64,000 nt of DNA from Fremontodendron californicum (Eukaryota; Streptophyta; Magnoliopsida; Malvales; Malvaceae). The position numbers and the translations under genes are program-made. The stretch's first letter is position 1. Each line of letters opens with the position of its first letter. The notes under the pieces are model-generated. The model was not told the origin of the DNA and did not search any database. It saw only the letters and a program-made list of their open reading frames with translations. The stretch spans positions 13,658,001 through 13,722,000 of the forward strand of contig JAULJL010000035.1 of the NCBI GenBank assembly GCA_030761205.1, read 5' to 3'. This document shows, piece after piece, positions 42,365 through 55,712 of this stretch.

Positions 42365-43487
42365 TATATGCTTGCATCATGCTTAATGTTTGCAAGATCA
42401 TCCAAGTTGTTCATTTGTATCTTTCTAAATGCATGCATGACAGTATGGAACATTCAAATAATCATAAACTGCATGTTTACATTAGGGTAACAAAATGATA
42501 TAATATAATATAAATTTATATGTAGAAGAGTAGAGGTTGGATTTATCCCAGACATGATCAAAAACTTTGATTTCTTTTAACCATCTGTCCAAATCTCTGA
42601 ACCAAATTATTTGATAAACACGAGTCTTGAGTCCTTGAAACCGATCTTAATTTAAGATATATAAATTAATCAAGTAACAATTCCGTTCCAATAATCGAAC
42701 CTATGTTTAAAGAGCGATATAGGTGACACCTTGCTGTTCACAATTTCAATGATTTCATTCGACTTATTTGAATTCATTCACATCAGATGCGATTTCAATG
42801 ACTTCATTTGAAGTCATTTACATCACAATTACATCGGATGAGGTCTCCCTTTATCCTTAAAATTTGTTCAAATCACGGATTTCATTTGTGACATAATCTA
42901 TAGGCTTCAGTTAAAGGCACGAAAACATTTGACATCATGAAGAGCCTCCCACATTAGTTGACTTCGGTGGAGAGCCTCCTAAATCAGTTGGAGTTAATTG
43001 AGAGCCTTCAACATCATCAGACACCAATGGAAAGCCTCTTACGTCGCCGCATATCAGTTGAAGTTTCTTCCAGATCATTACATATTAATTAAGCCAATGA
43101 CTTGAGTATAAAAATTGGAGCTCTATCTTAGCTACTCAACACTAGTATAAACACTGGTGAAGCTCGATCTGTGATCCTCTCACATTGATAGTGCAAGTCA
43201 AAATCCGGTAACAAGCCTCTAAAAAGTTGATTCAAGAACACAATCCCTCTAAAAAATCAGGTAACTCTGGTGCATTTCTAACCAAGCTCCTTGTCAAACT
43301 TACACTTGAAGAGGGACAAAGGGACAAGTTTTAAGGATGGAATTGCATCCTTGGGTGCATTTCTAACCAAGCTCCTTATCAAACTTACTCTTGAAGAGGG
43401 ACAAGTGTTAATGGTACCATGTATTATCTTAACCAATAAGGTAACTTGCTAAGAGACTTGCACCATTATATATAGGTAAATTGTTCA
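42365..43487. other. Intergenic DNA with an old retroelement-like remnant and a local duplication
   Basis: 42720-43240 has degenerate repeats of GAGAGCCTCC and CATCAGATGC-type words. 43269-43320 and 43352-43403 are a near-identical direct duplication (GCATTTCTAACCAAGCTCCT) about 83 bp apart. No coding capacity. Confidence 0.4.
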
Positions 43488-43495
43488 CTTGGAAT

Positions 43496-43822
43496 TAGAT
43501 CTGTTCAAGGATCGGGTAGTTCGCTCAGTTCGACAAACCCAGTTCGTATTGGATCGGGCTTGGATAAGATTTTTTGTAATTCGGATCGGATCAGATTGGC
43601 TCGAATTACTATTCATTAAATATTAAAATATTTTTTATTTAAATTTAATTATAAAATATATAAAAATATTAATATTAATATAAAAATAAAAATAATTTTT
43701 TAATAATTTATGAATCGTAAAACGGATTTATGGGTCGGCCCGGACTTGACCCGAAACAGGCTTGAACAAGGAAAAAAATTTCGGACTGCAGTCCGACCCA
43801 ATCCGACCGACGAGCAAATCTA
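43496..43822. mobile_element. hAT MITE, third copy of the GC-ended family
   Basis: Starts TAGATCTGTTCAAGG and ends GACGAGCAAATCTA. Flanks CTTGGAAT and CTTTGAAG match at 6 of 8, so this copy is older than those at 31188 and 39258. Confidence 0.75.
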
Positions 43823-44068
43823 CTTTGAAGAATATCCTCTTTCTTCTACTAGTCTCTTTACATTTTTATTCTTGGACTGATATATACTTAATCGTCATTA
43901 AGGCACGCTAGAGCCAAGACACTCCCACTCCAACTCACTCTTCATTGTGATTTTACGGCTTCAATCAGATTATTCCGCTCGCAACATTGAATTCAAACTT
44001 CGGATCAGATCCTTAACTTCGAATTTGATCTCAACAATACATTCTTTACGTTTTTGTATACCTCATTA

Positions 44069-45214
44069 GGATAATGTCCCCAATAGCCATTGAAATTTAT
44101 CAAATTTTCTATTGTGATTTCTGTATTTTAAAAATATCTATTTTAAAACTTAACGTTTTCACTCCGTTTGCTATTGTAATGCCTGTCAGTAACATCGTTA
44201 AATATTGATGACGTAGCTTTGGTATACAATAAAAAGTTTACACGTGGCACCATATAATGATGCCACGTGTATTACCAAAAAATATTATTATTTTAATTTA
44301 AAAATTAAAATTATATATTTTTTCTTTTACACGTGGCACCACACAGTGATGTCACGTGTAATAATAATAAAATTATTATTTTAATTTTAAAAAAATATTT
44401 TTTTCTTTTTTTCTCTCTCCACCTTTTAATTTTAATAAATACTTTTAACAAAAATTAAAATATAACTTTTAATTTTTGAATTTTTGTAAAAAATATTTAA
44501 AAATATTTAAAATTATATTTTTAAAAATTAATATCTATTTTTTAAAAAAAAATTATATTAAAAATTAAAAATTATATTTTTAAAAATTAAATATGTTTTT
44601 TTTTATTAAAATTATTTTAATATTTGTAATTTTTAATAAATATTTTTTAAAAAAATTAAAACAATAAAATAATTTAATTTTAATAAATACTTTTAACAAA
44701 AATTAAAATATAATTTTTAATTTTTGAATTTTTGTAAAAAATATTTAAAAATATTTAAAATTACATTTTTAAAAATTAATATCTATTTTTTTAAAAAAAT
44801 TATATTAAAAATTATATTTTTAAAAATTAAATATGTTTTTTTATTAAAATTATTTTAATATTTGTAATTTTTAATAAATATTTTTAAAAAAAATTAAAAC
44901 AATAAAATAATTTAATTTTATAGTTTGATTTTTGTAATTTTTAAAAATATTTTAAAAAATATTTTTTTTTAAATTTCAGATATTATAAAATTTTTCACAA
45001 GTAATTTTAAAATATTTTATATTTTAAAAATAATTTTAGTTAAATATTTTATTTTTTAAAATTTTTAAAGAATTATTTAAATTTAAAAGTGTTAGATCAA
45101 GGTATCACATTGATACACAGTTTGATAGTTCAAGTACCACATTGAATATTTTTAAAGTATAGGGATCACAATAAAAAATTTAATAAACTTCAATGGTTAT
45201 TGGGGTCATTATCC
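44069..45214. mobile_element. Mutator-like or foldback element with ~55-bp inverted ends and internal duplications
   Basis: Left GGATAATGTCCCCAATAGCC and right TTATTGGGGTCATTATCC are inverted repeats extending inward through ATTGTGAT/ATCACAAT. Inside, two related blocks with CACGTGGCACCA ... TGCCACGTG (44229 and 44331) and a direct duplication of about 248 bp (44423 and 44671) are visible. A target duplication is not clear. No coding. Confidence 0.65.
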
Positions 45215-45880
45215 CTTTTGATAAATCAACCGATATATTTAATATTGTATTGATATAAATATGCACGTATCTCAAGAATATTAGTTGAAGACTTTTTTTT
45301 TTTCATAATAGTTTTGAATTTGTTATAATACATGCATGTGACGGATGAATTAATTCATGTGGTAGATGATTAGATAGGATTAATGCATATGATAGATGAA
45401 TTAGATTAATTGTTATATATAAGTACATTGTGGTACATTGTATTGAGAAATGTATTTTTTCTTCCCTAATGATTTTTAAGTCTTATTTAAATATTATTTT
45501 TTATCCAAGAAAGAAAAAAAAAATTGACGACATAATTAGTTCCTGAAAAATTAAATTTGGAAAATTCATATTTTCTTTATGTTGATCTCTTTATGTACTC
45601 TTTTATTTTATTTATAATAGAATTATATAATTGAAAACAATCACCTGTCATCCCATAAATTCCTTCTCACTCATCCTAGTTAATTGAGTTTGAGATTATC
45701 GATATGAAAACAAATTCTAATAACTGGAATTGATTGAAAGCATCTTTCTTCATTTTTTTCAAGAAATGTTTAATTTTGATTACATACGTATCAATTTAAG
45801 ATGCTTGGTCATTATTAATACAATCGTAGGGTATCAACTTAAGATGTGTTACATATGTGTTACATATTCATCTATTGAAG
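45215..45880. other. AT-rich intergenic DNA before the LINE
   Basis: No gene seen. Contains a small repeated word set around 45340-45390 (GATGAATTA with ATGGTAGATG-like context). Confidence 0.4.
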
Positions 45881-46000
45881 CGGTTACAGTCTTGCCTCGT
45901 GCAAGGAGTGGTATCTCAAGAGCGCCTGACGGTTTTCTTTGAGATTAAGTCAATTTTCTGGCCGGCAACTGCTACTGATTGTCGCAACAGTTTCACTAAC

Positions 46001-47444
46001 ATGGCTACAGAGTTAGAGGGACTATGGGCAAAGTTATCTTTCATAGAGGCAGAGCGAGACATGGTGGACACGGGGGTGGAGTTGATTTATAGAACGAGGA
46101 GGTGGTTAAACCATGGCTTGTTGGCAAACCACTTACCAAAAGGCCATTTAACAAAGACGCGATGATCGCAACATTAAAATTAGTCTGGAGATTGGTTAAG
46201 GAAATGGATATAATTGTGCTGGATACAAATTTGTTCTTGTTCAAATTTTCCACTGAGGGAGATAGGAATAGAGTAATTGCTGGAAGCCCTTGGAGTTTCG
46301 ATAAACACATATTGCTCTTCCAACCGTATGATGCTAGTCAACGAGCAAAGGACTATTTGTTCCGCAAAGCAGATTTTTGGGTAAGGATCTATGACCTTCC
46401 ATTAAGGTGGCTCAACAAGGAGATGGCAATGAAATTGGGGAACAAAGTTGGACTTTTGAAGGAATTGGATATGAGCACAAAAGATGGAGGATATGGCAGA
46501 TTCATACGAGCGAGAGTAGAATTGGATATAACTAAACCTTTGAGGAGAGCTATTCTCTTGAAACAAAAGGATGATGGGGAACAATATTGAGGAAGACTAA
46601 AGTACAAAAGGCTACCCAGTTTTTGCAAGGATTGTGGGAGAGTTGGGCATGTTGATATGGAATATGAATCAAATAAACCTATGGTGATACCAGAAGCCAA
46701 AACCAGAGTGCATCTTTCCAGCAATATGGGAATTAGTTACTTGCGTCGTCTCTGAAACGACAAGGAGGTAGAAAAGCAACGGGAGAAGAAAAAAACGTTC
46801 TTGCTTTACAAGGCGATCACAACCTGACCACAAATTCGTGCAGTAAACGGATCGCAGTGGTGAATGGCAATGAGAAGGATACGATAGATGGTGGCAGTCT
46901 GGATAATTGTTTCAACAGGGAAAGTAGCTTCCAATTGGCAACTGAATTTGTTACAATTAGTAGGTGGTCGGATCAACCTCAGTCATGGGAAAAAGATAAG
47001 GATCTGGCAAAGGCCCCATATCGCAATCTAAGGAGAAGGAATCACGGAATTCCCATGTAGGGAAATTAACAACAGAACTACTGGCACATAACAGAAGGAG
47101 TTACGTTTGACAATGTGGGGATGATACAAGTTCATAACAGCCTTGTTAATGACAACAAATCTGGCCTCACTGATAAAGAATCACCAAGGATGTTAGAAGC
47201 ACATGGGGTTAACAGAGATACCAATCCAGTAACTGGGGTGGGATCAAGTAAAAGATCTCCAGCACAGTGGAAGAGGCTAGCTAGAAACACTGGCAGCAAT
47301 GCGAGTTCAATTGAATGTGAAGCGGGTAAAAGAAGTGACGACTTATGCAATGTGTGTGGATCTGGATACAGCTGTGAAAAAGTCCAAAATGATGTGGTGG
47401 ATGATGAAGTAGGTGAAATCTCTTTGGCGGAGGCTGGCTTCTAG
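46001..47444 (+). pseudogene. LINE ORF1 (DUF4283 and zinc knuckle)
   Basis: Starts MATELEGLWAKLSF at ATG 46001; a frameshift near 46098 moves to the frame reading VGKPLTKRPFNKDAM. DUF4283-type RNA-binding region includes FLFKFSTEGDRNRVIAGSPW and FWVRIYDLPLRW. A TGA at 46588 interrupts; then a knuckle FCKDCGRVGHVDMEYE whose last Cys is replaced by Tyr. The C-terminal linker (to 47444) is broken by more stops. It would coat LINE RNA if intact. Confidence 0.85.
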
Positions 47445-47458
47445 CCCTTCCAGTCACA

Positions 47459-50400
47459 ATGAAAATCTTAAGTTGGAACTGTCGTGGGCTTGGGAACCCA
47501 CGGACAGTTCGAGCTTTGCAAAAGCTCATTTAAATTCAAGTTCTTGAGGTGGTGTTTCTTTGTGAAACAAAGCTTAATTCTTCTGAGTTTGATAGAATCT
47601 GTAGGAAGTGTGCAATGGACAACTGTTTTGTGGTGGTTAGTATAGGCAAATGGGGAGGCCTTGCAATGATGTGGAAAGAGGAGGTAACACTACATCTTAA
47701 AAGTTATTCATAGAACCACATTGATATGGCGGTGATGGAGTTTAACCAAGTGACGCATAGATTAATAGGAATCTATGGGGAAACTAAAACTGGTCGAAGG
47801 GAAATTTTTTGGAATCTACTTAGGAGACTTGCCAGACAATTCTCCTTGCCATGGGCTTGCCTTGGCGATTTCAATGAGATTTTGAATGGTAGTGAAAAAA
47901 GTGGAGAAGGATTGAGGGTAGAGATTCAAATGGAGGCGTTCAAGAGAGCGATAGATAACAGCAATCTACTTGATCTGGGATTTAAAGGAGCTTGGTATAC
48001 ATGATCTAACAACAAAAGACAGGCTAGTCTAGTTCGAGAAAGACTAGACAAGGTTTTAGCAAATAAAGAATGGTGTGATATGTTCTTTGATTACCTTGTT
48101 CAACATTTCGCAAGCTCGAGATCAAACCATAGCCAATCTTGTTAAACACGGTAGGCAGCAGGCAGACCAGACCATAGGACCAAGAAAAGACATTTCATGT
48201 TTGAGGCAACTTAGGTGAAAGAACAAGAGTGCGAAGCTATAATTGCTCAGTCATGGGATACTGCCGAACACAAGGATGTCCCAAGTAGATTAGAAGAAGT
48301 AGGTGGCAAGCTGTCAGAGTGGAATGAAGTGAACATTGGCAGCATCAAAAACAGAATCCATAGACTACACAATCAATTGAGGCTACACCAACAGAATCTG
48401 GATAGCCAAACAACTGACGAAGAGATGGATGTTAAACGAGAATTAGATGAGTTGTTGGAGAATGAGGAAATTTATTGGAAACAACGATCTAAGGTTACTT
48501 GGTTGCGTAATGGAGATAGGAACACAACTTTTTTCCATGCTCAAGCATCCAATAAAAGGCGAAGAAATACTATTCTCGACCTGGATGATGATGACAGTAT
48601 ATGGAGGGAGTCAAAAATGGACATGCGAAACATAGCTATCAAATATTTCAAGACTCTGTTTGAATCCCATGAGGCACAGACAAGTGATTCAATTCTAGAA
48701 GCAGTAGAATACCGCGTCACAAGAGAAATGAATCAATTTCTTCTAGCGGAGTTTAAAGCTGAGGAGATTGTGGTCGCACTAAAGCAGATGCACCCCCACC
48801 AAGTCATTAGGCCCTGATGGTATGCCTTCACTTTTTTACCAAAAATACTGGCATATTATAGGAATTGACATTACTAGCTTATGTTTAAAAGTTTTGAATG
48901 ATCAATCCACACTCCATGACCTGAACTGCACTAATATTGTTCTTATCCCAAAAATCAAGAATCCCAAAAATATGAATCACTTTCGTCCTATAAGCCTCTG
49001 CAATGTAGTTTACAAGATCATTTCAAAGGTTCTCGTAAACAGATTAAAACATGTTCTTCCAGTGTGCATTAATGAAAACTAAACAGCGTTTTTCCTAGGC
49101 AAGTTAATAGCTGACAATATCATGGTTGCATATGAACTTGTGCACACGTTAAAACAAAACAAAAAAACAAGGGAGGAAGAGTTGTTTTGCTCTTAAGCTT
49201 GATATGAGTAAGGCGTATGACAGAGTCGAATGGTCCTTCTTTAGGGCAACGATGCAAAAATTAGGGTTTGCAAAGAAATGGATTTCACTTATTATGCACT
49301 GTGTAACCTCAGCTTTATATTCAGTTGTCCTAAATGGCATAGTTACTGACTCTTTCAAGCCAAGTAGAGGACTTCGACAAGGAGATCCACTATCACCCTA
49401 TTTGTTTCTCTTTTGTACAAAAGGCTTGTCGGCATTTCTCACCAGGGCTTAAAGGAATGGAGAACTGCTAGGTGTTCAAGCAAGCAGACGTGGTCCTAGA
49501 GTCAATCACTTTTTCCTCGCATATGATAATTTGCTATTTGCAAGAGAAAACAAGGGGAAAGGAGAAAAGTTGAAGAGCGTGCTAAGGTTGTATGAAGAAA
49601 GCTCGAGACAACAAATAAACTTTGACAAGTCAGTGTTCTTTTTCAGCCCGAACACCACTGTTGCACAGAAGATCGAACTACAGCAAATGTTTGGTATTCA
49701 AGTAGTAACGAATCCTAAGAAGTATTTGGATTGCCAACCATGATTGGACGGGGAAAAAAGAAAGCTTTTATGGAGATAACCAACAGGGTAAGGCCAAAAT
49801 TCAAAGCTGGAGCAGAAGGTTCTTATCCTATGGAGGTAAGGAGATTTTCATCAAAGATGTTCTGCAATCCATGCCAACCTATGCTATGAGCTATTTCTTG
49901 TTACCAAAGACGCTATGTAAAGAACTCAATAGCATCATGCAGAGATATTGGTGGATGAGTAAAGGTACAGGGAAAGGGATTCACTGGTTCAGTTGGAATA
50001 AGCTTTGCATGCCAAAGACTATGGGTGGTCTAGGATTCCGCAACCTTCACCTGTTTAACAGTGCCTTGTTAGGAAAGCAAGGATGGAGACTAATTCACAA
50101 TACAGATTCTTTAAATTTCAAAGTGCTAAAGGTTAAGTACTTCCCCCATGGGGACTTTTTGGAGTCAAGCATCAGGTCTAAACCTTCATAATTATAGAGA
50201 AGCATATGGACGACAAAGGATATTTTGACACTAGATACATGTTGGCGAATTGGGGATGGAAAATCGATCCATATTTGGGGAGATAATTGGCCGCCAACAG
50301 ATGCGCCCTAGAGCACAAACCTGGAAAATGACAAACTACCATCAAATGCAAGGGTTGAGGAATTGATTTATGAGGTCACTATGAAATGGAAAGAATAACT

Positions 50401-50871
50401 AATCAGGGAGGAATTTTGTCAAGAATAAGCATATACAATCTGTAGTATTCATTTGTACAGCAGTAGACCCCCAGATAAGCTTATATGGTGTCACAACAAA
50501 GATGGACGGTACACTGTGAGAAACGGATACAGGAGTCAAATAGAACCGAGGGTAATTTTGGGGCGACTAGAGACATATGGAGGAAACTATGGGGAACATT
50601 TACCTTACAAAGTCAAGTTGTTTCGGTGAGATTATTTCACGGAATTCTCCCAACAACTGCTAAACTTGCAACAAAAATACAAGGATTGGAGACTCAATGT
50701 ACAAGGTATGGGAATGAGATGGAGACAGATATCCATGCACTGAAAGAATGTCAGCTTTCCAAAAAAGTGTTGGAAATTAGCCATTACCCGAATGAACTAA
50801 TTCAAAACCAAGTTGATAGTTGTGTCGAATGGGTGAAAGCTGCTTGTCAACTTATTACTGTAGACACCTAA
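47459..50871 (+). pseudogene. LINE ORF2: endonuclease and reverse transcriptase (degenerate)
   Basis: Starts MKILSWNCRGLGNPRT, the APE-type endonuclease, with ACLGDFNEIL at about 47855. Stops at 47533, 47714 and 48002 break it. RT follows: HFRPISLCNVVYKIISKVL, SKAYDRVEWSFF, GLRQGDPLSPYLF, and the catalytic stretch reads FLAYDNLLF, where relatives have F/YADD. Loss of the second Asp means RT is dead. The zf-RVT region has WCHNKDGRYTVRNGYR-type sequence near 50485. ORF2 ends abruptly at the solo LTR and resumes at 55713. Confidence 0.9.
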
Positions 50872-53800
50872 TTTTGTCCGGACCCCTAAATCAGGTCATT
50901 TTTCTTCCTAATAATGTTTTAGAATGCAGAAAAGATCTTCTCATCCTGTAGGTGGTATTCCGAGACTTTGTTTAAGAAGGCTAGCATAAAAGTCAATCTG
51001 GAAAAAATCAACCCTAAAAAAGTCAACTTTGAAAAGTCAACCACTGAAAAGTCAACATTCATTCAAAAATCAAGATCCAAAGCTTAATTGAACAATGGTG
51101 AAAGAATTTTGATAATCCGAGGTCTACAACGAGAGATATGGAGTCCGGAAGATGGGTTATGGAGATTTAGTGGAAAAGAAACCCTAATTCGATAAATTTG
51201 GGAAAAGTGCTTAAATTATCAAATTGGTCAAAATTGAAGGTTCCGGTGGAATATAATCAATGACAACAGGTATTAGAGAGGTAATTTGGAAGCAAAACCA
51301 AAGGAATAGTCAATTTGGAAGAAAACCGAAAATTAGGGTTTTTGGTGAATTTTGTTGAAATTGGGAAAAATTATAGAAATGGCCCGATTCGGTAAAATTA
51401 AAGCCCCTAATTGATGAGGAGTGAGTAAACAAGGATAGCCTAAGGCTCAGTTTGAAGTAATTTCGAGAAAATAGCCGATTGGAGGAAAAACGGAAAAACG
51501 AGGAAATTCCCGATATTGGAAAAAGTAAAAATCAAATCGGAGGGGAATTTGATCGTAAAAATAGGGCCTTTTCGGAAAAACTCCAATTCAATATATAACA
51601 AAGGCATAGAAAAAGAAAATCTCAAAATCGGACTTGTTTTGAGTAAAACCGAGGCTTCGGAGTTAAAAGGGTAAATTTGGAAAATCCGAGAAAAATAGCA
51701 AATGAGCTCGAAAAATTACCAAAACTTCCAGATCTCAATATTATGTCATTTTGAAGAGATCAACGAATAAAAATCCAGAATCGGAGCTCGTTTGCAAAAT
51801 GGCAAATTTCGGGCCCATTAAGCTGAAATTCCAGAAGATAAATCCCGGAAAAATAGCAAAAGAGCTCAAAAAATTACCAAAACTTTTAGATCTCAATATT
51901 ATATTATTTGGAAGAGATTGGCGAAGAAAAATCTGGAATCGAAGCTCGTTTGCAGAATGGCAAAATTCGAGCCCACTAAGTTGAAATTCCAAAAGATAAA
52001 TCCAGAAAAAATAGCATATGAGCTCGGAAAATTATGAAAACTTTCAGATCTTAATTTTAAATTATTTGGAAGAGATTGGAGAAGAAAAATTCAGAATCGG
52101 AGCTCATTTGAAAAATGACAAAAGTTCGGGTGTACTAAGGGCAATTTTGGAAGATAAATCCGGAAAAAATAGCAAATGGACTCGGAAAATTATGAAAACT
52201 TTCAGAACTCAATTTTGTATTATTTAGGAAGTTTTGGAAAAATAAAATTTAGATTTGGAGTCCGTTTGCTATTTAATCAAGTTTGGGGGCTAAAGTGTAA
52301 TTTTATCGAAAAAATCGAGGAGGGACTTTTTTGCAATTTAAAAAAGTAGGGAAGAGGGCTGGAATTTGAAGGGCCATTCGGCCAGCCCATGAAGAGAATG
52401 AATTTTGCTGAGTTCTTTCATTCAAAGGCCAAAATTGGATAGTAAGGTGGTTATTTTTTTATCAAGCCTTTGTAATTTTGCCACATGGTCAAATGAATGA
52501 AGAGGAAGGATGTCAACATTATGGTTACATATTTTAGGACAGTTGTATTAGTTAGGGGCTGATCACTTAATCTAAGGGTGATAATTTCATATTTTTATCA
52601 TTTTTTATTAATGGCCTTTGGATCAAATTTGCTAGGAAAAAAAATGAAAACATCCTTGCACTAGAAGGGCCATTCGGCTACCACTATTAGAAGGGGGGTT
52701 TTCATTTTGAAATGGGTTTTTTGGGCTGATCATTTTTCATTTGTGGAGCAATAGCTAAGTGTAGAAAAGAAAAAAAAAATTAGAAGAGAAGAAAAGAAAA
52801 GCTTGAAAGATAGCTTTGAAAGGTAGCCTTTTGGCACCTAACTCTTGCATTTTCTTTCTTTTTCCATGCTTAATTTGCTGCTTTTCCTTGAGATTTTGTG
52901 ATTTCTTGTTGTTTTTGGTTATGAAATAAAGGTTTTAAAACTTCCATTCAAGGCTTCTATCTTATGTTTTCATGAAAAAATCAAAGAAAAAACAAATTTT
53001 TACTCATTTTCTTGTGTTGGCCGAATGGTACCCTTGGGTATATTTGTGATGTGTTTGATTTATTTCCCATGTTGGTTGTGAGATGTTAGCTTGTTTTGAT
53101 GTTCTTGCTTTTTTAAAATAATTAAGATATGGAGCTTATTTTTAACCTTTTTTACTTACTTATTCTTATTTTGTTGATTTTATCATTTATTTTTATGTCT
53201 ACTTACTTTGTTTGCTTTTTTTAATTTTCTATTTTCACTATGTTAAGTTGTTCATACTTTGTGTTATTGCCATACCATGTGTTTGTGTATTTGCCTAGTT
53301 ATATCTTTGCATTTGCATTATGTTTGTTTGGCTAACTTGTTTCCGTTTAGATCTTGCACATTTACTATGCCATGTGTTTGTGTTATTGCCATGCTAGAAT
53401 CTCACATGTTATGACCATTCGGTTCTCTTTGTCTTTTGTGTGTATGTGCATTTTCATCTTGGTTGGATATCATGCTTTGTCTCTTTATGCCATGAGATTT
53501 TGTATTTGTTGTGCCATGTTCATGCATTATTAACAAGTTCATTTAGTCATTATTGTTCATATTATAGACATACATATTTGTATGTCATATTAGGCATTAG
53601 GTTGTGATGTATTGTCATGCATCTTCTTATGACATTTTAGACATTAGGTCACTTTTGTATTGCCATGCATTTTCTTTGCTTATTAGGCCTTAGGTCATTT
53701 TGTATTTCCATGCATGGCTTCATGTCCCTTAGGTCTAAGTCATCTTTGTATTGCCCTGCATTTCATGCATATTAGGTCTAGGTTTGCATTTATTGCCATG

Positions 53801-55712
53801 CACAATTTCATGTTAGGCATTAGGCCATCTTTTATGCCATGCATTTTCTATGTCATTTAGGCCTTAGATCATGTATTTAACTTGCTGTTTGTTCATGCAT
53901 TTCATATCATCCCACTGGATTTTTGACTTAAGCCAATCAATGGCTCAAAGCCAAGCTTTCATGAGCATGCTTGTGGAAAATTAAGATGTTGTCAAGTTGG
54001 ATTTTCTACCTTTGTGATTTTTTTTTAATTGGGCAATCTTTGTACAAATTTTTAGAAATTTTTACCACTGCTTTTAGGACCTTAGAGCAGTCTCCAATAT
54101 TTTTATTCTGATTTTTGAGTGTTTTTATCAAAGGTTTAAAAATGTTTTTTGGTTAAACAGTTTTTCACCCAGTGTTCTGATTTTCATGATTTTTCGGGTA
54201 GGTCATCCTTAGTCCAAAAAGTAAACCAATTGTTTCCCATAGAGTTCGACATGTTTTGAGTCTCCCATAATTGTTTTAGAATTTTTTTGAAATTTTTAAA
54301 ATAGGTAAAAAAAAATCACGCTTTAAAACTGGACAGAAAAGTCAGATTTGATTTCAAGAAGAAAATAATTTTCTGTTTTGGCTAAGGCATTAAGAGGGTC
54401 TGATTTAGAACAATAGCTACTTTCCTAAGTTTATTTCTAAGTCATTTTAATCCTAAAATTTGATTTTATGAAGGTCGGGTCAAGGGAGGTCAACCAGGGT
54501 TTTCAAAGTTTGGAAAATAGAGCCTTTTTCAAAGAGGGGTTTCGGCCATAGTGCTATTTTCATCCAAAAATTTTCAAATTCTTTTCAAACCAATCACAAA
54601 GATAGTCGGATATCTTTTTAGGTATAAGGATGTCCTTGTTTAAAGGAAAAAAGACACTCTCATGCATTGCATTTTCCATGTTCATGCATATTATATGATA
54701 TATGATTTTGCTATGAATATTTCTATGGTAATATTATTGTTTTGATTTATATTTCATGATGTTATATGGTTGTGAATATTTTATGTTATTCTATGCTCAT
54801 TGCTTAGTCATTATTTATTTTGTCATATCATTTAGGGTTTATTATGTTCATGCACTATTTTTTTTATTTTCATGCATATTTTATTATAATGTTATTTTAT
54901 TTTTTTATCATGTCATGTTATTAAATTATGCTATGTCACTTAGATTATATCATGTCATTTACATAATACTATGTCATCTTTTACTATGTCATACATTTTC
55001 ATATTCATCTTTTTAAAAATGTTTTAAAAAAGGATAATGATTTAAAATAAAATAAAGTTATTCCCGAGTTAAAATAATTCATGAGTTCTCCTCCGGGTTG
55101 CCGGTGAGGATATCATCAATTATCATTAATAACGGAATATCTTTTTTTTTTTTAAAAACGAGAATGATTAGGAAAATTTTCTAAATAAATAAAATTTTTT
55201 ATATTTTGCCGCTTTTGTCAGGGAATATTGAAAAATTTTGAATTAATAAATTCCGTATCATTTTCAATTAAAAATGGAATTATTTTTCTTTAAATTGGGA
55301 ATTATTTTGAAATGCCAAATCTAAAATCGACTTTTTACCGAGACTTGAGATAACACAAGATTAATAAGGTACCGTTTTATACGAGCATTGTGAGGGTGCT
55401 AATCCTTCCCCACACGTAACCGACTCCCGAACCTACTTCTTTGATTTCTCTGGTTTAAAAACGAAGACTTTGGAATTGGTTTTAAAAATATTTTAATTAA
55501 TTTTAAAATGTTTTACAAAACCAGTTTTAATAGGTGGCCAATCACACCTAACCAAAAAAGATTGGTGGCAACTCCATTTCTTTTTCGAGATTGTTTTCAA
55601 ACCCTCATTTTATTTCAAGAAGGATTAAGTCGTCTTTTTCTCTGCTTTCCCCAATGTCACGCTTAACGAATAAAGTCTCGCAATGAGACTTGTTATTTTT
55701 TAAGTTGCGACA
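50859..55712 (+). repeat. Solo LTR, 4.85 kb, Ogre/Tat-like
   Basis: Begins TGTAGACACC, ends GCGACA, and is flanked by a perfect 5-bp repeat ATTAC (50854-50858 and 55713-55717). No primer site, polypurine tract or retroelement ORF is inside, so it is one LTR left after recombination. Its last 350 bp (55360-55600) closely resembles the end of the LTR at 58745-59000 (CTAATCCTTCCCC, CGTAACCGACTCCCGAAC, AAAGATTGGTGGC). Inside are a 160-bp tandem repeat (51690-52290, about four units) and a degenerate ~70-bp repeat with GCCATGCAT and TAGGTCAT words (53580-53880). Confidence 0.85.
51690..52290 (+). repeat. ~160-bp tandem repeat inside solo LTR
   Basis: About four units, each with AAAATAGCAAATGAGCTCG, TTTCAGATCTCAAT, TTGGAAGAGATTGG and GGAGCTCGTTTGCAAAATGG-like words. 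Units start near 51687, 51849, 52009 and 52166. Confidence 0.75.

Noticed and set aside
44060..45223. 9-bp target duplication for the 44069-45214 element
   Set aside because: The best alignment of flanks matches only about 5 of 9 bases, so I do not claim it.
53580..53880. CRISPR-like or satellite array
   Set aside because: Units are degenerate and lie inside a plant LTR; no regular spacers and no bacterial context.
50859..55712. Complete LTR element with two LTRs
   Set aside because: No second copy of the TGTAGACACC start or GCGACA end inside, no primer site and no ORF; one LTR between target repeats fits better.
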